A DNA stretch of 64,000 bases, taken from positions 5,766,001 to 5,830,000 of the forward strand of contig NC_067294.1 of the NCBI RefSeq assembly GCF_020740795.1. The letters run 5' to 3'. This stretch comes from Apus apus. Its lineage: Eukaryota; Chordata; Aves; Apodiformes; Apodidae. The position numbers and the translations under genes are program-made. The notes beneath the pieces were generated by a model. That model saw only the letters and a list, made by a program, of their open reading frames with translations. It was not told the DNA's origin and made no database searches. Every line of letters begins with the position of its first letter. The first letter of the stretch is position 1. This document shows positions 56,898-64,000 of this stretch, in pieces.

Positions 56898-57950
56898 GAA
56901 GGTACATGGCCTGTGGCAACTGTCAATTGGCAGCTCTGAACGGCGGTAACCTTGGCCAAATTCAGTTCTCCTGGGCCACTCTGGGGAAGACAAATGTGCC
57001 CTCTAAATGCTCGCTGAGTCAGCCTGGCCTTAGATTAAAGGGCCAGGGAGTGGAGCAATGCAAGGAAAGTCACACAGCAGTGTGCTGGCTTCTCTGGATG
57101 TGTTTGACCTCAACTCTTTAGCTGCTGAGAACTGGATGTCCAGCCTGGACGTTGCTGTCCTCTTGTCACCAGCAGAGATGAGTGGCCTCTGGCAGTGTCT
57201 GTCTGTCCCTGCTGACCCACAGGGAGCTTGGAAAAGTGGTGTGGATTAGCTGGTGGTGATGTTGCCACCTGGAAGTGGACAAGATGGCTCTGCCCCTGCT
57301 CTGCTCAGCTGTAAGGCTGTTGTCCTCCTCCCCATCCCTAACTCTTTTAACTCCTCTCCCCCAAAGGTACCGCATCCCTGTGATTAAGGATTTATGGGTG
57401 AAGATCAAGCAGAAGAGAGGAAAAGAAAGCTCACCAGGAGAATTCCAACTTTTTTTTTTTTTAATAATAATTTATAACTACTTTTAACTGTGACTTCTAG
57501 AGCAGAGTGCTGTAACTTTGTCTCTTCCTGCCCTGCAGGGGCCCAGAGATGTGTTCTTGCCCCCCTTGATGGCTCAGTTGTTGCACAGGAACCGAACTGA
57601 GGGAGGCAGTTTGACCAGAGAAGAGCCAGCTTGCAGAAACTGCTTTCCTCCTCGTTGACACCCTGCCACCTCTTACTCTTTCTCATCACAGAGTTATATT
57701 TTTAAGAGAAACTTTTACCTTTCCTCCCCCCCCTTCTGTGATTATAGTGGTGTCAGTCCTTTTGCTACTATGGGAGAGAGAAAACTCTCGGGTTTCGTTT
57801 TTATCCTAATACTGACGACAGTGGTTATCATGTCCCTGGAGTTGCACTGAACAGCTGTGTCCAGCAGCTGTTCTCAGCCAAGACGGTGTAATTTTTTTTT
57901 TGTGGGGTTTTTTTAATGGAATATTAAATAAAAAAAAGGTGATATGTTGC
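56898..57950 (+). other. TCOF1: TCOF1 3' untranslated region
   Basis: About 1.05 kb from the stop codon to the polyadenylation signal. It includes a T run near 57450-57461. There are no open frames of note. Confidence 0.75.
57927..57932 (+). terminator. TCOF1: TCOF1 polyadenylation signal
   Basis: AATAAA within ATTAAATAAAAAAA, followed by GT-rich GGTGATATGTTG. It is the first canonical hexamer after the TCOF1 stop codon. Confidence 0.7.
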
Positions 57951-58690
57951 TTCAGCTGCTTTGAAGGGAAGGGGAAGTGACCAAATCCAGGCCAGTGTGG
58001 CAGGGCCCCCAGTGGGGCTCAGCTGTCTCTGAAGGATTTTGGATTTTGGAGTCCACCTTCCACCTAGATTTATAGGCACCACTTCAGCCCCTAGGGAAAC
58101 ATGAAGTGCTTCCTGAGGAAGTTCAGCTTTCAACTGCACGTTCTAGTGTTGGTTTGTATTTTTTTCATTACTAAAATGCTGTGGTGAGAGCAGGTTTGTG
58201 CATCACCCTGCACAGCCCCAGCCTGCTGCCTCACTGGCAGCTGCTGTACCTTGTGCTGGGCTTGTGCCTGGTTTCCTTCCTTCACTCCCAGCTCTGGGGT
58301 TTAGGAGGTGAGGGAAAAGGGACCAGGGTCCCCTTGCACTCCTCCCTCCCTTGCTGTGCAGCCCGGCTCTAGGCTCTGCTGGTGAGGGCAGAGCTCTTGG
58401 GTTGCTACCCTCACACCCAGGTGCAGGAGGGAGATGGCTCCAGCCCAGGGGGCTGCTCTCCTTTTCCACTCCTCCCCACCCTGCAACTCACGTGGAGGTG
58501 ATTTCAGCCTCCTGGGCCATGCTGGGGTGCAGGGGAGCTTGAACAATTGATGGGCCAGGAATGTGGCCTATCCTGGGTGGAGGCACAGATCACCAGAGAT
58601 TTGTTTCCCATTTCTTCTTAGGATATGCTTATTTTTAACTTGGGACAGCTGCAAACTGCTAGAGTTGCTTGCAAGGCTTTCTTATTTAAA
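57951..58690. other. Intergenic spacer between convergent TCOF1 and CD74
   Basis: About 0.7 kb between the two polyadenylation signals. No gene or repeat element is seen. The genes converge tail to tail here. Confidence 0.7.
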
Positions 58691-59326
58691 AGTTTATTTG
58701 AAATATTTAGCTTGTGAGGACATTTATCAAGGAACTATCTGATACATTCAGAAAAATAGAAGCCCCTCTACCTCCAGGGCCCTCCCCTCTGCCCACCCTC
58801 ACCCATGGCCATGGCTATGCAGCCTGTGTACAAAAGCTGAAGGTGAGCATCTATCTACAAACCTGAGCACTCCACAAGAAAAACCCTCTACACCAGTAAC
58901 CTAACAGGGCTTCAGCCTTCCAGGGTCAGTTACAAAGCTGGTGAAGGTTGTTTTGCTGCTTTTTTAATACTCATACAGCATAAGAAAACATTAGCAGATC
59001 ATTTTTCAGCTGGGGTGAGCTCTGCTGCTGCTGCCCGGGTGCTGTGAGATGCTGATGAGCAAAAAGGAACAGGATTGATGGGTCTGACACTGTTGAGATC
59101 ACTTTCCAGCCTGCTTTACCCACCCTCTGAGGGGTCACTGGCTCTAGCACTGATCCTGGTGGCAGATCAGGCCCATCTGTTGCCCTGCAGCGAGGAGGGG
59201 GCAGGAGCGTGCAGGGGTGCCCACTGTTAATCTCAGGAAAGCAAGGTAAGAGCAGAAATGAAACAGCGAAAAAAACGGGGGAGCTGGGATGCTGAAGAGA
59301 GGGCCTGGCAGCTGCTGGTGTCCTCT
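58670..59326 (-). other. CD74: CD74 3' untranslated region
   Basis: The stretch from the CD74 stop codon to the polyadenylation signal, non-coding. Its length is similar to that of mammalian CD74 3' UTRs as I recall them. Confidence 0.6.
58693..58698 (-). terminator. CD74: CD74 polyadenylation signal
   Basis: AATAAA on the minus strand, about 630 bases past the CD74 stop codon, in an AT-rich stretch. It is the most likely end of the CD74 transcript. Confidence 0.6.
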
Positions 59327-59331
59327 TTATT
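59327..59331 (-). CDS. CD74: CD74 coding exon 9 (five coding bases)
   Basis: After a CCCCCACAG acceptor the exon begins AATAAAGAGG. One G from exon 8 plus AA makes Glu, and TAA stops. The AATAAA at 59331-59326 overlaps the stop codon. Terminal exons this small are hard to prove without a transcript. Confidence 0.65.
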
Positions 59332-62300
59332 CTGTGGGGGAAAGAGAGGATGGAGTTGGTAAGGTGACTTGCAAGACCTCCCAAAAAGCCCAGGCTGCTT
59401 TTGCTATGCCCATTATAACCTCCACTGCCCCCACAGTGCTTTTTTGGGCTGCTGTGGCTCTGTGGGGTGGACCTGTGCCTCCCTCAGACACAAGGGCTCT
59501 CTGCAACACCCCACAACCACCCTTGGCCCTCACCTTTCTCTGCACCCAGCTTGAGCATGTCTACCCCAGAGAAGATCATCTCCTCCGGCTCCGCAGTGGT
59601 GGCAGAAGCAGCGGTGACATCTGCAGAGGGAGGGCAGGAGGTGGGTGTGGGACCCCTGGGCTGCCCCATCGCCCCCACCCCTCAGAGCAGCAGGGGAGAG
59701 CCTGTGCCCACCCCCTGAGCCACGCATTTTGGGGGCAAGGGGGCTCGTGGATAACCTTGACTGCATGTCTCTACTCTCAGTGCAGCTCACCAAGGAGGGC
59801 TGGGGATTTTAGGGTCCCCTCCAACCCTAACATGCTGGCACCAAGAGGGGTGTGGGACACTGGCTGCAGCTGGGCCCTCTCCTCCCTAATCAGTAGCCAA
59901 ACAGGGGGCAACATCCATGGGTGCTGCTTGCTCCTCTCCTCCATCCCTTCCCTGGCAACCTACCAGGGCATTCCAGCTTTTCCCGAGTGGCAGTGCCCTC
60001 AATCTTAGTGCCATTTTTGTAGGAGCACCAGCAGTAGCCAGTGGAAGGATTGCACTGCTTGGGCAGGTAGTCGCCGTTCTCATCGCACCGGGGGCGGAAG
60101 TGGCCAGGATGGACCCCCTTGGAATTGGCCTCAGCCTGGCACTTAGTCTGCACTAGGGTAATAAAACAAAGGGGGAGACACTGTGAGGGCCCCAGGCCCT
60201 TCCACAGCCTCTGCAGCAGCCTTTTATCCAGAAGCAGCTAATTAAATATAAGAAGAGGACAAGCCCGGCCCAGGTGACCTTTCTAAAGCTCCATGGGCTG
60301 GCCAAGGAGTGAGGGGTTGCTGCAGTGCTCTGGATTTTCAGATATTTGCTCATCCCAAATGACCTGTGGGCAGTGGCTCTGTGTTGTTCTAAGTGACACC
60401 AATCAGAAGCTCCCCATGCAATGAAATGATCCATGAGTTTGGTGGCCTTTGAGAAGCCCCATGCTGGCACCTCCTGGGGGTGCTTTCTCCCAAAGGGCCA
60501 GTCCCCACCCTCCCCAGCTCAGCAGCCCCCATCCCCAATACCTTTCTCTGCTGGGATTGCCTTGTTGTCCTCCACCTTGGGGTTCTTGGCCATCTCAAAC
60601 AGCAGCCACTTGTGCATCCAGGATTCAAAGGCCTGTAGTAAGAGGAACCAGCATGTTAAGTGGTATGGGGTGGTGCACCACAAGGAGCCATGCTGCAAGC
60701 TCCAGCTTCGGCTAAAGATGGCTGTGAGCACCACCACCTCCCTTAGGCTGGGGGCAACTCAAGCTGGACTTTGTTTTTCCAGGTGGGCACACTCCAGTCC
60801 CTCCCCAAAGCAGGGTGCTCCTGGAAAGAGAAGAGTAGGACAGCAGCAAGCACTGACCTTCCAGTCTGCATCAGTCATGGTCTTCTTCAGACTCTTCAGG
60901 TTGTCCATCAGGTTGTCCTTCAGCTCTGGGAACATCTTCCTGGGGTCTGCTTGCTGCAGAGTGACCACCACAGTGAGACAAGGCAAAGAAAAATGAGGTG
61001 TGGGGGATGAAGCTCTGCTTGCATCAACCAGACGGGAGGCCAGGAGCTCCCACCAGCTCTGAGTGCACCAAGAGACACCAGACCCAACCAAGACACAGCT
61101 TGAAGCTGGAAGCAGAGGGTCCCATTGCCTCCTGCAGCACAGGGGCCAGCTATGGGGTGTGTAGAGGAATGGGGGAACCTTACCAGCAGCAAGTGCTTCA
61201 CTTGGTCCTCGGTTTTGTTGCTAGCAGGGGCCATGTCCTCGAGAGAAAAAGCAAAGGGGCAGAGTGAGCATGAGGACAGGCAGCAAGCCCCGAGGGCAGC
61301 AGGCAGCAGCAGTAGGCATCTCTTACCATGTCAGCTACAGATGGGGCAAGAGGCAGGACCCTCATGGCCAGGGGGGTGTTCACCATGGCCATCTTCATCT
61401 TGTTGACTGGCTTGGCACCTGTGGAGGAAAGAGCAGTGTGAGGGGTACTGGGTTGGGTGGTCCCAGGGAGACCCATCCCTTCTCCCCGCCACGCTGGTGG
61501 CTGTAGGGCTACTGACTGGCCGGCATCTTCCTCTGCAGTGCCTCCAGCTGCAGGGTCTGGGAAGTCTTGGTCAGCTTGCTGATCTGCCCGCTCTGCTGGT
61601 AGACGAAGTAGACGGTGACAGCCTGGCCGGCGATCAGCAGGGCCACCAGGATGGAGAGCACAGAGAGGCCGGCTCTGCGGCCCAGCACAGACCTGCAGGA
61701 CACCAGGAAGGAGCTCAGCCCCAGCCTTTGGCAGGAGACGTCCTCACACCCTGCTACCACTGCCCCCTCGAATCTCTCCTGCAACCCACATCGCCCCCCT
61801 CGCCCCCCCAAACACCCCCCTCCCAGGGGCTTTGCAGCCAGACACATGCAAATTCCCCACTCATAGGGGTGCAGAAGTGAAATCTCGGTGTGAAGGTCAT
61901 TCCTCTGCACCAGGGGAACCGAAACCCGTGGCAGGGGGCAAGGGGGGTGGGCACGGGTGGGTACCCGAGTGCCACAGGGGGGCTGCAGACAGGACGCTGC
62001 CAGGGGGGTTCTGGGGCACAGCAGCGCTCTGGGCATCGCCTGGGGGGGATGATGAAGCCCCCCAGAGCCCGGTCCCAGGGAGGACATGACATGTTCCATG
62101 GGATGCCAGACTGCACTCCATTTTTTTTAAATCCTGTACCAAAAGCGAGGGCGGAGGGCACCCCGAGGGTGCCACGGTGCTGCCACCGCGCTCGGGTGCC
62201 GCGGGAAGGCGAAGTCAAGCACCTCCCGGGAGGGCACCCGTGGGTGCTGCCGCCGCAGCGCAAGTCCGGAACGGGACGCGAGGCCCGCATGTCTGCCTGG

Positions 62301-62983
62301 TGACTGATGATGTCAGAGCTCCAGAGCTTCTGATTGGCTGGAAGTGTTGGGAGGGGCCGGGGTGGGGGTAGGAGTGAGGGGTGTCGTGGGGACCTGGGAC
62401 GTTGATCCCACAAAGCTGGCTGGATCGTGGATCCACACTGCGTCCCTGCCTGCCCCATGGACACACCTCGAGCCTGCCCACCCCGCAGCCCTGCTGTGCC
62501 CTCCATCCGCCCCACAGACACACCTCGAGCCTGCCCACCCCGCAGCCCTGCTGTGCCCCCCATCCGCCCCACAGACACACCTCGAGCCTGCCCACCCCGC
62601 AGCCACACTCTGTCCCCATCCACCCCATCGCCATGATTTGCACTGTCCGCCCCACAGCCCTGCTGTGCCCCCCATCTGCCCCACAGCCACACCGTGAGCC
62701 CGTCCACCCCACAGCCACGCCATGCCTCAGAGATCCAGCCACCCCCTCGCCCATCCCATAGCCATCCCGTGTCCCTTCCTGCCCCATAGCTATGCTGCAG
62801 CCCCTTCCACCCCACGGCCACGCAGCGTCCCCGCTGCTCCACATCCCCGTCGTGCCCCTTTGCCCTCCCCACGCCCCCAACATCCCCTGTGCCCCCCGTG
62901 TGCCCCCGGCAGCAGCACCTCTGGGTGGCCCCAACATTGAGGCTGCCGCGGTCGGAGATGAGGTCCCGCTGCTCCTCGGCCAT
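59327..62983 (-). CDS. CD74: Invariant chain gene (CD74), p41-type coding region in 9 exons
   Basis: CD74 (Ii) is a type II membrane protein that trimerises, fills the MHC class II groove with its CLIP segment in the ER, and carries class II to endosomes. Exons on the minus strand: 62919-62983, 61517-61692, 61327-61418, 61184-61237, 60858-60953, 60542-60632, 59964-60152, 59534-59620, 59327-59331. All junctions are GT-AG and in phase; total 855 nt, 284 residues. Order: cytosolic tail with the DLI endosomal-sorting signal ([10 protein letters not shown]), transmembrane helix ([20 protein letters not shown]), CLIP in exon 3, a glycosylation site (NKT) in exon 4, trimerisation domain in exons 5-6, thyroglobulin type-1 domain in exon 7, and a short acidic tail. 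Skipping exon 7 (189 nt, phase 1 at both ends) gives the p33 form of 221 residues. Likely induced by CIITA through the X/Y promoter upstream. Confidence 0.95.
59534..59620 (-). CDS. CD74: CD74 coding exon 8
   Basis: Reads [20 protein letters not shown], then DMLKLGAEK. Phase 1 at both ends. It corresponds in place to the acidic C-terminal tail of mammalian p33 and p41. Confidence 0.88.
59964..60152 (-). CDS. CD74: CD74 coding exon 7 (thyroglobulin type-1 domain, p41-specific)
   Basis: Reads [20 protein letters not shown] and onward through [12 protein letters not shown] and YCWC to LECP. All six domain cysteines are present in the family pattern. In mammals this domain inhibits cathepsin L. 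Phase 1 at both ends makes the exon skippable without a frameshift. Confidence 0.96.
60542..60632 (-). CDS. CD74: CD74 coding exon 6
   Basis: Reads [20 protein letters not shown], then [10 protein letters not shown], very close to mammalian FESWMHHWLLFEM of the trimerisation domain. Confidence 0.96.
60858..60953 (-). CDS. CD74: CD74 coding exon 5
   Basis: Reads [20 protein letters not shown], then [12 protein letters not shown]. It forms the start of the trimerisation domain and matches the mammalian NADP...TMETIDWK segment. Phase 0 at both ends. Confidence 0.95.
61184..61237 (-). CDS. CD74: CD74 coding exon 4
   Basis: Reads [18 protein letters not shown], with an Asn-Lys-Thr glycosylation site and a match to mammalian MTEDHVMHLL. 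Phase 0 at both ends. Confidence 0.93.
61327..61418 (-). CDS. CD74: CD74 coding exon 3 (CLIP)
   Basis: Reads [20 protein letters not shown], then [11 protein letters not shown]. The KMKMA...TPLAM core is the CLIP segment that occupies the class II groove. Compared with mammalian KMRMATPLLM there are three extra residues (MVN) before TP. Confidence 0.94.
61517..61692 (-). CDS. CD74: CD74 coding exon 2 (transmembrane)
   Basis: Reads [20 protein letters not shown], then [20 protein letters not shown] and onward to QRKMPAS. It holds the single type II transmembrane helix and the membrane-proximal stalk, including the Gln in the helix thought to aid trimer packing. Confidence 0.96.
62296..62342 (+). 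promoter_or_regulatory. MHC class II-type X1-X2-Y module inside CD74 intron 1
   Basis: X1 CCTGGTGACTGATG (62296-62309) fits CCYAGNRACNGATG with one mismatch. X2 TGATGTCA (62308-62315) is CRE-like. Y CTGATTGG (62330-62337) is the inverted CCAAT for NF-Y. Twenty bases separate X1 from CTGATTGG, the spacing I recall for HLA-DRA. The module reads on the plus strand, opposite to CD74 transcription, about 640 bases inside the gene from the start codon. RFX5, CREB and NF-Y with CIITA would be the expected binders. Confidence 0.6.
62400..62870. repeat. 57-bp minisatellite in CD74 intron 1
   Basis: Three near-identical tandem units of 57 bases, with the CCTCGAG landmark at 62466, 62523 and 62580, are followed by decayed CCCCACAGCCACxCC-type copies to about 62870. 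As 57 is 19 codons, the repeat stays open in several frames and makes spurious 19-residue protein repeats on both strands. Confidence 0.9.
62919..62983 (-). CDS. CD74: CD74 coding exon 1, with start codon
   Basis: ATG at 62983-62981. Reads [21 protein letters not shown] and two bases of the next codon. The QRDLIS motif is the leucine-type endosomal sorting signal shared with mammals. Donor GTGCTG at 62918-62913. Confidence 0.94.
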
Positions 62984-63091
62984 GGCTCCGCTCTCGGCTC
63001 CCCAGTGAGCAGTGACCGTCCCCAGTGCCCCCACTGGAAATACCCCCGGGCCTCCGCCCTGCCACCCCCGGGGGGGGGCTGAAAAAAAAAG

Positions 63092-63130
63092 CCCCATTGG
63101 CTGACAGCAGCCACATCACCTGTTGCTAGG
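63092..63130 (-). promoter_or_regulatory. CD74: CD74 proximal X/Y promoter module
   Basis: On the minus strand CCTAGCAACAGGTGATGTGG (63130-63111) contains an X1 box with one mismatch to CCYAGNRACNGATG and a partial X2. It is followed by AGCCAATGGG (CCAAT at 63100-63096), an NF-Y site. It lies 110-150 bases upstream of the CD74 start codon, as expected for a CIITA-controlled gene. I saw no clear S/W box. Confidence 0.75.
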
Positions 63131-63293
63131 CAGACCTCGGCTCAGCAGGTCTCCAGTTCACTGATAACGCCGGACGCAGCCGGGAGCACCACGGCCTCTT
63201 CACGGGCATCACTTCCCATCCCACCAGCACCAGCAGGTCATGATGCTCAGCCCGGCGACACCTGGTGTGGTGGGCACAGGAGCTTTGGTACCG
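63126..63293 (-). CDS. Unidentified candidate 3' exon upstream of CD74
   Basis: After a TGTCCCCCCCCAG acceptor the frame reads RYQSSCAHHTRCRRAEHHDL, then LVLVGWEVMPVKRPW, for 55 codons to TAG at 63128-63126. It joins in phase 0 with the candidate exon at 63476-63571. I do not recognise the product. Its Arg/Cys/His/Trp-rich composition could equally be a GC-rich chance frame. The stop codon falls inside the CD74 X box. Confidence 0.2.
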   Translation of the reverse strand, partial: RYQSSCAHHTRCRRAEHHDLLVLVGWEVMPVKRPWCSRLRPALSVNWRPAEPRSA

Positions 63294-63475
63294 CTGGGGG
63301 GGGACAGACAGGAGCTGGGATATGGGGTACAGGATACAAGAAATGGAATGTGGAGGTGGGATGAAGGAAGCAAAAGGCAACATGGGATGAAAGAGGTGGG
63401 ATGCTCCCCACACCAAAGGCTGAGCAGGACCCTCCATGGGGGCATGCCAGCAGGGGACACCCACTCCTCACTTAC

Positions 63476-63571
63476 CTTCACTGCCAGGGAAAAGCACTTT
63501 GATCCAAATGCCATCTCAAGGGTCACCTCAGACACCTCCTGAGCGGGGGTGCTTGGCCAGCACTTCTCGGG
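63476..63571 (-). CDS. Unidentified candidate internal exon upstream of CD74
   Basis: 96 bases bounded on the minus strand by a good acceptor (TTACCCTTTCAG) and a strong donor (GTAAGTGAGG). Only one frame is open: PEKCWPSTPAQEVSEVTLEM, then AFGSKCFSLAVK. Ends in phase 0. It may belong to an unnamed neighbour, be an alternative 5' exon of CD74, or be chance. No further upstream exon is evident before the window ends. Confidence 0.25.
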
Positions 63572-64000
63572 CTGAAAGGGTAATGATTAAAAGCCCATCA
63601 AGTGCTTTCAGGGCCTCCTCCTTTTTGGGGCACCCCTCTCACCCTGCCCACAGTGGCTTCAGGGGGCTGAATCCCCAAACCCAAGAGAGGATAAGCAGCC
63701 CCTCAAGGTGGGTGACCCCAAAGCACCAGTAAATGTGGGGCAGACTGAGGGGCAGTGAGGGTCCCCACCTCACAGTCCCACCAGCACTATATGGGGTGAG
63801 AAAAGCCACCAACCCCCATAAAGCTGAGTTCAGGTGACTTTATACAAGGACCCAGGGGTAACACATCCCCGATGCCAGCACTGCAGCATGGGGCTTGGCC
63901 TCACAAGGCACGTCAGGTCCAGCACTGAGCTGGATCCAGCACCAGAACCCAGCACCACCATGGCCAAGGTTCAGCCAGAAGTGAAACTCGGAGTGTGAAA
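63572..64000. other. Right-edge sequence, no gene recognised
   Basis: No exon of the next expected neighbour (RPS14 in human) is recognisable. A TATAAAG on the minus strand near 63840 is the only promoter-like word. Confidence 0.6.

Larger units (their letters stand above)
61693..62918 (-). other. CD74: CD74 intron 1
   Basis: 1.2 kb holding, in order along the plus strand, a GC/CpG-rich patch (62130-62290), an X1-X2-Y regulatory module (62296-62342) and a 57-bp minisatellite with degenerate flanking copies (about 62400-62870). The long minus-strand open frame across it comes from the repeat. Confidence 0.9.

Noticed and set aside
61754-63097. 447-codon minus-strand open frame with 19-residue repeats across CD74 exon 1 and intron 1
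   Set aside because: The repeats are the 57-bp minisatellite read in frame. CD74 exons 1 and 2 with good splice sites explain the real coding content.
63572-64000. 3' end of RPS14, the next gene in human
   Set aside because: I could not find the conserved ribosomal protein C-terminus or any exon matching it on either strand.

Overview
The window is vertebrate nuclear DNA, almost certainly from a bird. Genes are split by GT-AG introns, introns are compact and GC-rich, and three copies of the avian/reptilian CR1 LINE 3' end are present, with the typical terminal ATTCTATGATT octamer repeats. Gene content and order (CAMK2A - ARSI - TCOF1 - CD74) match the block I know from human 5q32. The species cannot be told from the sequence.

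Left (1-8,650): the 5' end of CAMK2A on the minus strand. Coding exon 1 (8106-8167) and exon 2 (2843-2937) carry the start of the kinase domain; the rest of the gene lies off the left edge. Upstream of exon 1 is a conserved-looking leader with an upstream ORF and a cluster of RFX X-box palindromes.

8,650-16,700: intergenic DNA with a CR1 copy, then ARSI on the minus strand: two coding exons, 573 residues, intact sulfatase active-site motif.

16,700-36,840: about 20 kb without a convincing gene. It holds simple repeats, AT-rich islands that look like non-coding regulatory elements, and two CR1 copies in inverted orientation.

36,840-57,950: TCOF1 (treacle) on the plus strand. A CpG island with ETS sites and a 26-base C run precedes 17 coding exons whose phases join without conflict. 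The single exception is one surplus G in a poly-G run in exon 1, probably an assembly error. The product, about 1,035 residues, is a chain of Ser/Asp/Glu clusters separated by Lys/Pro/Ala linkers with a Lys-rich tail.

58,690-63,140: CD74 (MHC class II invariant chain) on the minus strand, convergent with TCOF1. Nine coding exons give a 284-residue p41-type product; skipping the thyroglobulin exon keeps frame and gives a p33 type. A class II-type X/Y promoter lies upstream of exon 1. A second X1-X2-Y module, on the opposite strand, lies in intron 1 beside a 57-bp minisatellite. Two phase-compatible, unidentified candidate exons lie between CD74 and the right edge.

The genes do not form an operon. 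CAMK2A is a synaptic kinase, ARSI a sulfatase, treacle a nucleolar scaffold for rRNA transcription and modification, and CD74 the class II chaperone; they share only an ancient linkage. The most interesting signals are regulatory: the RFX-type motifs at both CAMK2A and CD74, and the duplicate, reversed X/Y module inside CD74.
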